5,402 nucleotides of DNA from JAGPHI01 sp036641735 (GCA_036641735.1 JAVWEG010000102.1:1-5402); one strand, 5' to 3'. Positions 1 through 5,402 are shown, counted from the stretch's first letter. Made by a program: numbers and translations. The notes: a model not told the origin generated them from the letters alone.

Positions 1-693
1 CATATAAAAATAGGGCAAGATGCAAAAGAGCAGCTATTGCTACAGCTAAAGACAATTAATTCAAAGCAAACACCTGAGCAATATGTAGCATATTCATACG
101 CACAATGTATTGTTGTAGGCTGCGTAGGTATATTATTATATCTTTTTTCGCGGTTTATAATTCTCTTACCGACATTTGCCGTTTTGTGCTATTTATTATA
201 TAAAAAGCGCACATCAGATTTACAAGACAAATTCACCAATGTACAAAATGCAATAGAAAAAGATTTACCAAAGCTATGCAGCGTGATAAATAGTAAATTA
301 GCACATACGAACAACACAGAAAACATTCTCAAATCGTTTTATCCTATAGCGTGCGATGAAATGCGTTTACAGCTTGACATAACCTTAGCTGATATGGAAT
401 CGGGCAATGTTGTACAAGCATTACAGCGGTTTGAAGAGCGCATACACAGCCCACATCTTTTAGATATAACGCGTGGTCTTATTGCCGTACAAAACGGAGA
501 CGACCAAAGAATTTATTTTGAAGTGAAGCAGCAAGAGCTAAACCGAGAATATGAAATGCTGCTTCAAAGAGAAATAAATAAACGTCCGAACAAGCTGCGA
601 CCAATGCAGTTTGTAATCTTATTGTTGTTTTTAGCTTGCCTAATGTACCCTATGGGAACGTATATGCTTGGGCAAACTGGAGCTTTATTGTAA
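1..693 (+). CDS. TadB/TadC-like (T2SSF domain) inner-membrane platform protein, 5' end outside the window
   Basis: The frame is open from the first base, so the start lies upstream; a TTG at 37 is internal and has no need to be a start. The visible part is 230 residues. Seen: two hydrophobic helices at about residues 33-50 and 52-67, a soluble mostly helical domain at about 75-195, and a last membrane helix at about 202-224. The soluble part has the T2SSF/GspF pattern: an acidic residue and LP (EKDLP, 86-90) opening a helix, a DMESGNVVQALQRFEER stretch (131-147), and a second Gly after a helix (QNGDD, 164-168). In Tad systems such proteins form the membrane platform that couples the assembly ATPase to pilin polymerisation. 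Complete relatives are about 300 residues, so roughly a quarter is missing. It heads a block of pilin-like genes, which supports the call. TadB versus TadC cannot be decided. Confidence 0.8.
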   Translation, partial: HIKIGQDAKEQLLLQLKTINSKQTPEQYVAYSYAQCIVVGCVGILLYLFSRFIILLPTFAVLCYLLYKKRTSDLQDKFTNVQNAIEKDLPKLCSVINSKLAHTNNTENILKSFYPIACDEMRLQLDITLADMESGNVVQALQRFEERIHSPHLLDITRGLIAVQNGDDQRIYFEVKQQELNREYEMLLQREINKRPNKLRPMQFVILLLFLACLMYPMGTYMLGQTGALL

Positions 694-711
694 AGCTGGT
701 TGGCTTTACAA
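681..711 (+). promoter_or_regulatory. Two mutually exclusive hairpins across the stop codon, before the pilin-like gene
   Basis: AGCTTTA (681-687) and TAAAGCT (691-697) form a perfect 7-bp stem with a 3-base loop. TTGTAAAGC (688-696) and GCTTTACAA (703-711) form a perfect 9-bp stem with a 6-base loop. Both use 691-696, so only one can form at a time. No T-run follows, so this is not a standard intrinsic terminator. A processing, stabilising or translation-linked role ahead of the pilin gene is inference; a ribosome terminating at 693 would cover both stems. Confidence 0.5.
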
Positions 712-744
712 ATATAACATTTAATAAAAGAGAGGAAAACAAAA

Positions 745-987
745 ATGAAAACTATCAAAAACAGCGTAAAAAACATAAGAGGTTCACTAACAAGAGGATA
801 TTTAAACACAATGGCAAAGCTTCGCGAGCTTAATGGCGCTACAACAACAGTTGAAATTATCGTTTTAATTTTAATTGTTGTTGTAATTCTAGTAGTTGTG
901 TTTTTTCCGCAAATGAAATCACTAATAATGAAATATATGCAGGCAGCCGAAAGCAAAACTGATACGCTTATCAATTTTGTAGGGTAG
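745..987 (+). CDS. Flp-type (type IVb) pilin-like small membrane protein
   Basis: An 80-residue protein with an ATG start and an AGAGG ribosome binding site at 731-735, nine bases upstream. Seen: a basic leader of about 31 residues, then GATTTVEI (31-38), a very hydrophobic helix rich in Ile, Val and Leu (about 36-54), and a short polar tail. This is the plan of Flp/type IVb prepilins: basic leader, Gly or Ala at the cleavage site, small residues, Glu, then the membrane helix. Cutting after Gly31 puts Glu37 at +6; cutting after Ala32 puts it at the classical +5. The gene follows the T2SSF platform gene after 51 bases and precedes the TadE-like gene by 4 bases, a pilus-operon context. It is probably the main subunit of a short pilus or pseudopilus after cutting by a prepilin peptidase not seen here. 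The leader is long for Flp. Confidence 0.72.
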   Translation: MKTIKNSVKNIRGSLTRGYLNTMAKLRELNGATTTVEIIVLILIVVVILVVVFFPQMKSLIMKYMQAAESKTDTLINFVG

Positions 988-991
988 GAAT

Positions 992-1408
992 ATGCGCAAA
1001 ATACTTAATAAAATTAAGGACAAAAGCGGATTTACAGGCACAATAGAAACAGCTATAATCGTAGTTTTTCTGTTTGGTATATTGCTTGGCGGACTTGAAA
1101 TATTCAGGCATATAAGCCGAATACAAGATTTGCAGCAGATGTCGAATTTTATGGCACGAGAAGTAGCTATTGAGGGTGCTGTAGATGAACGAGTATACGA
1201 TGCTTTAGCAAGGCTTGAGCAGACATATAATATGCCGGTAGAAATGAACGTTGACGGCACATTTATTAGTGGTAACCAATTGCAACTGGAAAGTGATTTT
1301 ACAGTCACTTTAAAATACAAAACCAAATTAGCAATTGGCATCATAAATAGAAAGGCGGATAAAGAATATATTGCAAAATCAGTCGGCAAAAGTGAAGAAT
1401 ATCATTAA
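992..1408 (+). CDS. TadE-like pseudopilin, resembling the DUF4320 group
   Basis: A 138-residue protein starting at ATG 992; the GGG/AGG of 982-988, overlapping the preceding stop, serves as ribosome binding site. Seen: a basic leader (1-12), SGFTGTIE (12-19), a hydrophobic helix at about 20-36, a short helical region (40-80) and a beta-rich C-terminal part (about 84-125) ending in GKSEEYH. The short leader, prepilin-like junction with Glu, and single N-terminal helix match TadE-type minor pilins. The total length and the GxSExY-like end recall DUF4320 proteins of clostridial mobile elements, from memory and not searched. Glu19 is at +6 counted from Gly13, the same spacing as in the preceding Flp-like gene. 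It is probably a minor pseudopilin placed in the membrane by the same machinery. The next gene overlaps its 3' end. Confidence 0.7.
   Translation: MRKILNKIKDKSGFTGTIETAIIVVFLFGILLGGLEIFRHISRIQDLQQMSNFMAREVAIEGAVDERVYDALARLEQTYNMPVEMNVDGTFISGNQLQLESDFTVTLKYKTKLAIGIINRKADKEYIAKSVGKSEEYH
1351..1358 (+). promoter_or_regulatory. Ribosome binding site deciding the start of the third pilin-like gene
   Basis: AAAGGCGG matches the anti-Shine-Dalgarno complement at 7 of 8 bases and lies 12 bases before TTG 1371. No comparable site precedes the alternative GTG at 1392. The site is inside the coding sequence of the upstream TadE-like gene. Confidence 0.4.
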
Positions 1409-1910
1409 AAGTAAATCCGGAATGGCAGCTAGTATCTTAGGTGTAGCTGCCATTCTCTTTATTTTAACTATCATTTCACTTGCTTTTGAAAACGAGCGGC
1501 GGAATGTCCTTGTACGTTCAATTGAAGCGAGTGTATCTGATGCGCTTGTAAACACCGCTACATCTAATGCTTATGGCAGCTTTGATACTGTTAGAGAAAG
1601 CTCCTCGGGTGCTATATGCTACACTGGCGATAATTTTACAGCTAACGCAGTGACAGACGCATTGAAAGCTTCACTGCGCAAGCTCTATGGCAATGCAGGT
1701 GGGCAAGATAGCGTAGCACAATATGATAATAGTGGAAAGCTTAATTGGCAAATGAAAAACATAGCAATCACCGTACAAAATGGTAATTCATCAAACAAGA
1801 AATCATATTACGATGTTAGCTATATATTAGTGCTACCAAACAATATAGGTGTCCGAACAATGCACGAATATCCTATCAAACAAAAAGTCGAATATATGAA
1901 TAAATTTTAG
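1371..1910 (+). CDS. Second TadE/pilin-like membrane-anchored protein of the pilus block
   Basis: 179 residues from TTG 1371, chosen because AAAGGCGG lies 12 bases upstream; it overlaps the preceding gene by 38 bases. GTG 1392 is a real alternative: it would give a shorter leader (MKNIIKSKSG), very like the neighbour's MRKILNKIKDKSG. Seen: a basic leader ending in KSKSG (13-17), a hydrophobic helix at about 18-38 (MAASILGVAAIL), an acidic and basic stretch after it (ENERRN, 40-45), then a soluble region without recognised motifs and a single Cys (83). The KSKSG-plus-helix arrangement links it to the preceding TadE-like protein, but it has no Glu at +5 or +6. It fits a minor pseudopilin or TadE/TadG-like protein. 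I do not recognise the soluble part as a named family. It is co-oriented and probably translationally coupled to the gene upstream. Confidence 0.65.
   Translation: MQNQSAKVKNIIKSKSGMAASILGVAAILFILTIISLAFENERRNVLVRSIEASVSDALVNTATSNAYGSFDTVRESSSGAICYTGDNFTANAVTDALKASLRKLYGNAGGQDSVAQYDNSGKLNWQMKNIAITVQNGNSSNKKSYYDVSYILVLPNNIGVRTMHEYPIKQKVEYMNKF
1420..1455 (+). other. 12-bp perfect inverted repeat inside the third pilin-like gene
   Basis: GAATGGCAGCTA (1420-1431) pairs perfectly with TAGCTGCCATTC (1444-1455) across a 12-base loop. The sequence after it (TCTTTATTTTAAC) is T-rich but not a clean T-run. It codes for the MAAS...VAAIL part of the membrane helix, so some symmetry comes from repeated Ala codons. 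It could act as a partial transcription block or as an mRNA structure limiting translation of this gene. Confidence 0.5.
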
Positions 1911-1926
1911 GAGGGTTAGTTTACAA

Positions 1927-2928
1927 ATGAGTGTATTATCCGATGCAATAAAAAATGAAATAAAGATTGTAGATTTTGCGGAATTAAGAGGATTTACCAT
2001 TACAAAGCACGGTCGAGGATATTCATTAAAGGAACACGACAGTGTACATATAGACACTGAACGCAATATTTTCTATCGTAACAGTGCAAATACCGGCGGT
2101 TCAATAATTGATTTTGCAATGTGGATTGACGGAGTAGACCAAGATACAGCTATCAAGACTTTGCGCAGTATGCTGGGAACAAATAAAGCATACAACAAAG
2201 CTTCATTTGAACCTGTTCACACGCAGCATACAGCAATTCCTCCAAAAGGAGAACTTCAATTACCGCCACGCAGTACTGAAAACTATAAGAGAGTATATGG
2301 CTATCTTTTAAAAGGGCGTAATTTATCTCAAAAAGTTGTAAGTAATCTTGTTCATAGAAAAATGCTGTATGAGGATGCAGTAAATCATAATGCCGTTTGG
2401 GTTGGCTACGATTATGACGGTAAAGCAAAATTTGCGTGTAAGCGTATAACTTACGATAAGCCAAGTAAAGAAAATGGATTTATAAAGGGTGACGTTACGG
2501 GAAGTCAAAAGGCAGTAGGACTGTTCATTGACAATCACGCATCGTCACTTTTTCTTTGTGAAGCTCCAATAGATGCAATGAGCTTAATGACTTTATTTGA
2601 TTTGCACAAAGTAGATTTTAACAAATACAGTTATCTTGCTCAAGGTGGAGTAGCTATGAATGCACTAAAATATCATTTACCGCATCAGCCGGGAATTAAT
2701 CGGATATATTTGTGCTATGACAATGATGATGCAGGATATATTGCCAGAAGCAATGCCAAAGAGCTGTTGCACGAGCTTGGATATAAAGGGCAAGTAATAG
2801 ATAAACCGCCACATAACAAGGATTGGAACGAGGACTTGAAAAAGTTAAGCTCTACTTTTTCACAAAGTAAACAAAATGAATTAAGTCTTGAAAAAAGTAA
2901 TCAGACTTTACAAATAATGAAGAGGTAA
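1927..2928 (+). CDS. DUF3991/Toprim-type primase-like protein without zinc-binding cysteines
   Basis: 333 residues from ATG 1927, with AGGAGGG at 1909-1915. Seen: an N-terminal region (about 10-85) with the shape of the DnaG CHC2 fold (GYSLKEHDSV, then NIFYRNSANTGGSIIDF at 47-63) but with no cysteine, so no zinc site. A middle region (about 118-195) resembles DUF3991. A Toprim domain follows (about 205-305) with Glu212 in LFLCEAPIDAM, the acidic motif DNDDAG (265-270), and KDWNEDL (298-304) at the end. Toprim domains bind metal and catalyse nucleotidyl transfer or strand cleavage in primases and topoisomerases; proteins of this build are common on Gram-positive mobile elements. A role in priming or processing transferred DNA is inference. 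No helicase or primase-pol domain is visible. It is placed oddly between pilin-like and mating-channel genes. The last 30 or so residues are polar and low in complexity. Confidence 0.82.
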   Translation: MSVLSDAIKNEIKIVDFAELRGFTITKHGRGYSLKEHDSVHIDTERNIFYRNSANTGGSIIDFAMWIDGVDQDTAIKTLRSMLGTNKAYNKASFEPVHTQHTAIPPKGELQLPPRSTENYKRVYGYLLKGRNLSQKVVSNLVHRKMLYEDAVNHNAVWVGYDYDGKAKFACKRITYDKPSKENGFIKGDVTGSQKAVGLFIDNHASSLFLCEAPIDAMSLMTLFDLHKVDFNKYSYLAQGGVAMNALKYHLPHQPGINRIYLCYDNDDAGYIARSNAKELLHELGYKGQVIDKPPHNKDWNEDLKKLSSTFSQSKQNELSLEKSNQTLQIMKR

Positions 2929-2933
2929 CAAAA

Positions 2934-3209
2934 ATGATATCAGCAGAAACAAATATGTTAAATGGCATACAAGCCGCAATCGGTCATATTCCGGATTTTA
3001 TAATTTTGGTAATAAGTCAATATATCTGTCCTATTTTAGTAGTTTGTTGTGCAGCGGTTCTTGTATTTACGATATTTCGTACAGGTGCAAGTGTGTCACA
3101 AATGAAAGAAAATATAGAAAGCAATATATCCAAAATAGCAATACTTATTGTATGTATCATCGTATTGTCGACATTTTCGATTTGGTCATCTATAGCGTTA
3201 GGTAGATAA
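2934..3209 (+). CDS. Small two-helix membrane protein, VirB2/TrbC-like in shape
   Basis: 91 residues from ATG 2934, with AGAGG at 2921-2925 and 5 bases after the Toprim gene. Seen: a short N-terminal stretch, a hydrophobic helix at about residues 21-47 containing a Cys pair (38-39), a polar loop (RTGASVSQMKENIESNISK, 49-67), and a second helix at about 68-88. Two helices joined by a charged loop, directly before a TrbL/VirB6-like gene, is the arrangement of VirB2/TrbC-type subunits in type IV secretion operons. There is no clear cleavable signal peptide, and sequence identity to VirB2 cannot be judged by eye. It might instead be a small mating-channel scaffold protein. It is separated from the next gene by one base and is almost certainly co-transcribed with it. 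Confidence 0.6.
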   Translation: MISAETNMLNGIQAAIGHIPDFIILVISQYICPILVVCCAAVLVFTIFRTGASVSQMKENIESNISKIAILIVCIIVLSTFSIWSSIALGR

Positions 3210-3210
3210 T

Positions 3211-4020
3211 ATGGGTGATACAATAGGCAATCTTGCAGACAACATATTAAACAATTGGTCTAAACAAATATTCGCATCAATAAGCAATTATCTTATGTCA
3301 TCATTTCAAACAGTAATAGGCTGGATAAATAACATAGGCAATGATTTTTGGTTCGACCCATTTATTTCAACAATTTTAAATTTATCTACGATAATATGTA
3401 CGATTGTCCTTGTTATTTCCATTGTCTTTTTAATAGGAAGTATGGCAGAGCAAATACAAAGCGTCGACTTAAAAACCGTGTTTCTATCTTTTATAAAGGG
3501 CTTTGTATTTGCACTTAGCGCACGGTGGATAGGTGTATCTATTATGTTAATATCTTCGGAATTTGTCTCGTCATTTAAAATGACGATTACATCAGAGGAA
3601 ATAACGACATATGTTAGTGCGCTAAACAATGGAACTATTTTAGCATTACTCATTATGTCAATTTGTGTTGCCTTATTTTTCTTTATGTGCCTAAGCCGAA
3701 CCGCAAGTCTTTTTGTGAATATTCTTGCTGCTTTTGCGTATATTCCATATATTGTTCGTGGTGATACGCAAAAGCTAGGCGAATGGCTTTCTTTGACGGT
3801 TTCAATCGCACTTTCCTATGCTTTACAGTACATTTCATTCTATTTATCAATGATGTATTTACTTCAAAGTAAATTTGTAATGGGAGCAATACTTATGATA
3901 GCAACTTTCAGTACTGAAAAGGTTTTACAGCATTTCGGATTTTCCACCGGCACAAAGCACGCTCTTAGTACCGCCGGCACAATGGGCTATCAAGCTATAG
4001 TAGGAATGAAAATGTTATAA
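3211..4020 (+). CDS. TrbL/VirB6-like polytopic conjugation membrane protein
   Basis: 269 residues from ATG 3211, one base after the preceding stop; the ribosome binding site is weak (TAGGTAG, 3199-3205), so coupling to the upstream gene is likely. Seen: an amphipathic N-terminal region (1-45), then hydrophobic helices at about 51-77, 90-118, 141-161, 165-182, 192-219 and 222-233, and a Gly/Ala/Thr-rich tail. The NILNNW N-terminus, the central pair of helices with an Arg (SARW, 103-106), and the LSRTASLFVNILAAFAYIP segment (161-179) are typical of TrbL-type proteins of Firmicute elements. Such proteins form the inner-membrane channel core of conjugative type IV secretion systems, working with the VirB4-type ATPase encoded downstream. 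It is shorter than Gram-negative TrbL and lacks a long soluble tail, which is usual for this Gram-positive group. Confidence 0.78.
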   Translation: MGDTIGNLADNILNNWSKQIFASISNYLMSSFQTVIGWINNIGNDFWFDPFISTILNLSTIICTIVLVISIVFLIGSMAEQIQSVDLKTVFLSFIKGFVFALSARWIGVSIMLISSEFVSSFKMTITSEEITTYVSALNNGTILALLIMSICVALFFFMCLSRTASLFVNILAAFAYIPYIVRGDTQKLGEWLSLTVSIALSYALQYISFYLSMMYLLQSKFVMGAILMIATFSTEKVLQHFGFSTGTKHALSTAGTMGYQAIVGMKML

Positions 4021-4027
4021 TACGAAG

Positions 4028-4092
4028 CGAAAAAATAGGCTTGAATTGCTTATATGTTTTTTTGACACGTTCAAAAACAGCCTATTTTTTCG
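4028..4092 (+). terminator. Probable intrinsic terminator or attenuator with a 14-bp stem
   Basis: CGAAAAAATAGGCT (4028-4041) pairs perfectly with AGCCTATTTTTTCG (4079-4092) around a 37-base loop. Inside the loop TTTTTGA (4059-4065) and TCAAAAA (4071-4077) form a second stem with a 5-base loop. The A-run on one side and T-run on the other would allow termination in both directions. The GC core is short and the loop long, so partial termination is as likely as complete. It lies between the TrbL-like and PrgI-like genes and would reduce transcription into the ATPase gene. Confidence 0.6.
4062..4088 (+). promoter_or_regulatory. Possible sigma-A promoter in the 121-base gap before the PrgI-like gene
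   Basis: TTGACA at 4062-4067 equals the -35 consensus. The best -10 is TATTTT at 4083-4088, four of six matches, with a short 15-base spacer. It overlaps the terminator stem. A promoter for the PrgI-like/VirB4-like pair would make sense after a terminator, but the -10 is poor. Confidence 0.22.
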
Positions 4093-4141
4093 TTAATTTT
4101 CAGTTAAACAAAATGTTTTTTTCAATAAAAAGGAGATAAAT

Positions 4142-4423
4142 ATGCAATCTACGTACTATATTCCCGTTCGCCTTGAGCGCAAAACTATGATTAGTCAATT
4201 TTCTCTGCGAGACATCATTGTATTATCATTTATGTGTATGTTTTTAATTCCATTATCGTTTTCCACAAGTGTTTTACTATTAACTCCCATATTGGTTTAT
4301 GGTACGCTCGCTTTTAATATTGATAGCCGCACTATAGGAAGTAAAATGTATCACAGCTTAATATATATATTCAATGAAAAGCAATACACTTTAAAGGAGG
4401 TTTTTGAAAATGAAAATAACTGA
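4142..4423 (+). CDS. PrgI-like two-helix conjugation membrane protein
   Basis: 93 residues from ATG 4142, with a strong AAAAGGAGA ribosome binding site at 4128-4135. Seen: a short basic N-terminus holding an IPxRLERKT motif (7-15), then FSLRD (20-24) leading into two closely spaced hydrophobic helices (about 25-40 and 43-59), and a charged cytoplasmic tail. The IPxR...K start, the FSLRD entry to the first helix, the size, and a position directly before a VirB4-type ATPase gene are the hallmarks of PrgI-like proteins in Gram-positive conjugation systems. They are thought to anchor or regulate the VirB4 ATPase at the membrane. The gene overlaps the ATPase gene by 14 bases in another frame, so the two are probably translated together. 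Family assignment rests on shape, motif and context, without a search. Confidence 0.75.
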   Translation: MQSTYYIPVRLERKTMISQFSLRDIIVLSFMCMFLIPLSFSTSVLLLTPILVYGTLAFNIDSRTIGSKMYHSLIYIFNEKQYTLKEVFENENN

Positions 4424-5402
4424 ATTGCTGCAATTTGATATTTGTGATACATACGTAAAAACAATCAAGGGAGACATCAGTGCATATCGTTATTTTCCAC
4501 CAAACATTTCAATATTGCCACAAAATGAAATAAAGGCATACATAGACAAATTCAATATGCTTATTGATAATTTGCAAAATACACCGCTAACTATTTGTTG
4601 TATGGACTGTAACGAAAATTTAGAAAACAACAAAAAATTCTATTCTAGCCTACCACCAAAATATGAATACATTACAGCAGACATAATAAAAGATATATCA
4701 CGTGGCAGCAGTGGTTCTGTTGGCACGCAGCGCGGCTTTTATTTTTTAATAACAACAAAAAATCAAGTGGAGATTGAAAGATTTGAAAGGATTGTAAAGG
4801 AAAGTGAGCTAAATGTTACAAAGCTTAACAAGTCAGATATTATAGTTTTACTTCGTGGCTTTCTTTTACGTGATTTTTGTGATAACACTTTTAACCTTGA
4901 GGATATAGAAAACGATATATCTGTAGAATATGAAACAAAACCAAAAAAGCGGCAAAAAAAGCAAAATCGACAAGAGTTTCGTATGACGGAGCTTATCAAA
5001 CGTATTCTACCGTCAAATTTGACAGTAAAGCCTATGCATATTGAGCAGAGCGATTTTTTACGGCAAACTCTAATGATAAAAAACCTGCCTATGTCATTTG
5101 AAACGCTTTGCTTTTTACGAGCGGCAGCACAAATAAAGGATACTACAATGACGCTGCATATTTCTGAAATGAACAAAGGCACTGCCGTGCATTTGATAAA
5201 CAAACAGCTTGATAATACATTAGGCAATACTGTACATCGTAAAGGTGTAGAACAAATAGATGCAAGTGAAGAACACGGTAAAATGACAGAGTTTTACCGA
5301 GAGTTTTCTCGAAACAAAGATAAAATGTTCTATTTGAATGTATATATTGAATGTTATGCACCCGACATACAGGAGCTTAATAGTCGGCGAATGAATGTAA
5401 CA
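4410..5402 (+). CDS. VirB4/TraE-family conjugation ATPase, N-terminal part only (3' end outside the window)
   Basis: The frame is open from ATG 4410 to the last base, 331 residues with no stop. The start is fixed by AAAGGAGG at 4393-4400, nine bases upstream, and overlaps the PrgI-like stop. Seen: a first alpha/beta region (about 1-165) with the pattern NENLENNKKFYSSL (68-81) and QRGFYFLIT (107-115), a basic hydrophilic linker (KPKKRQKKQNRQEFR, 177-191), then a region (192-331) with IEQSDFLRQTLMIKNLP (211-227), a two-strand hydrophobic pattern (TMTLHIS, 246-252) and MFYLNVYIEC (306-315). This is the N-terminal domain layout of VirB4/TraE proteins, which power substrate and pilus transport in conjugation. 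The Walker A and B motifs of the C-terminal ATPase domain lie beyond the window. A Cys-rich CCMDC (63-67) is visible and unexplained. Confidence 0.82.
   Translation, partial: MKITELLQFDICDTYVKTIKGDISAYRYFPPNISILPQNEIKAYIDKFNMLIDNLQNTPLTICCMDCNENLENNKKFYSSLPPKYEYITADIIKDISRGSSGSVGTQRGFYFLITTKNQVEIERFERIVKESELNVTKLNKSDIIVLLRGFLLRDFCDNTFNLEDIENDISVEYETKPKKRQKKQNRQEFRMTELIKRILPSNLTVKPMHIEQSDFLRQTLMIKNLPMSFETLCFLRAAAQIKDTTMTLHISEMNKGTAVHLINKQLDNTLGNTVHRKGVEQIDASEEHGKMTEFYREFSRNKDKMFYLNVYIECYAPDIQELNSRRMNVT

Noticed and set aside
636..833. Plus-strand 65-codon frame spanning the platform-pilin junction
   Set aside because: It overlaps two better genes in another frame, and its product is a Lys/Asn-rich out-of-frame reading of the ribosome binding site and pilin leader.
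564..974. Minus-strand open frame of 136 codons
   Set aside because: It lies opposite the platform and Flp-like genes, which have good ribosome binding sites and recognisable proteins; its product is a low-complexity Ile/Thr/Phe-rich translation typical of the reverse of AT-rich coding DNA.
1290..1311. AAAGTGA...TCACTTT 7-bp inverted repeat inside the TadE-like gene
   Set aside because: A 7-bp stem with an 8-base loop is expected by chance in an AT-rich window this size, and it has no regulatory position.
922..1389. Minus-strand open frame of 155 codons
   Set aside because: It is the reverse shadow of the TadE-like gene and has no recognisable domain or operon context.
2883..2908. AAGTCT...AGACTT imperfect inverted repeat just before the small two-helix gene
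   Set aside because: Only six pairs, with no T-run, inside the end of the Toprim gene; too weak to call a terminator.
3946..3982. CCGGCACAA direct repeat near the end of the TrbL-like gene
   Set aside because: It is explained by two similar coding stretches (STGT and STAGT) and has no array or spacer structure, so it is not a CRISPR or attachment site.
4028..4092. The 14-bp inverted repeat as ends of a tiny transposable element
   Set aside because: No flanking target duplication is visible, and the A-run/T-run stem with a GC core fits a terminator better.
4763..5227. Minus-strand open frame of 154 codons
   Set aside because: It is opposite the VirB4-like gene; the Ser/Cys/Phe-rich product looks like an antisense artefact.

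Overview
The window is about 5.4 kb of AT-rich, tightly packed, single-direction DNA. It looks like part of the conjugation region of an integrative conjugative element or conjugative plasmid from a low-GC Firmicute, most likely a member of the Clostridia. The reasons are strong AAAGGAGG-type ribosome binding sites, AT-rich codon use, short or negative gene spacing, and Gram-positive conjugation genes in their usual order. Species, element family and chromosomal versus plasmid location cannot be told from this window. Every real gene is on the + strand; the long minus-strand frames are shadows.

Layout. Positions 1-1910 hold a Tad/type IVb-pilus-like block: the 3' part of a TadB/TadC-type (T2SSF) membrane platform protein, a small Flp-pilin-like protein, a TadE-like protein resembling the DUF4320 group, and a second pilin-like membrane-anchored protein. 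Positions 1927-2928 encode a zinc-less DnaG-like/DUF3991-Toprim protein. Positions 2934-4020 encode two mating-channel membrane proteins, a small two-helix protein (VirB2/TrbC-like in shape) and a polytopic TrbL/VirB6-like protein. A 121-base gap follows, with a 14-bp inverted repeat that is probably a terminator or attenuator. Positions 4142-5402 encode a PrgI-like two-helix protein overlapping the start of a VirB4/TraE-family ATPase. The ATPase gene runs off the window before its Walker A motif.

How the parts may work together. The TrbL/VirB6-like, PrgI-like and VirB4-like proteins would form the membrane channel and energy source of a conjugative type IV secretion system. The Toprim protein probably acts on transferred or replicating DNA. 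The Tad-like block would supply a short pseudopilus or surface fibre, perhaps for contact with recipient cells through the Gram-positive wall. Its motor ATPase and prepilin peptidase are not in view and would be expected upstream or elsewhere. The main points of interest are this apparent merger of a Tad-like pilus module with a conjugation operon, and several strong RNA hairpins: two mutually exclusive ones before the pilin gene, one inside the third pilin-like gene, and one before the PrgI-like gene.
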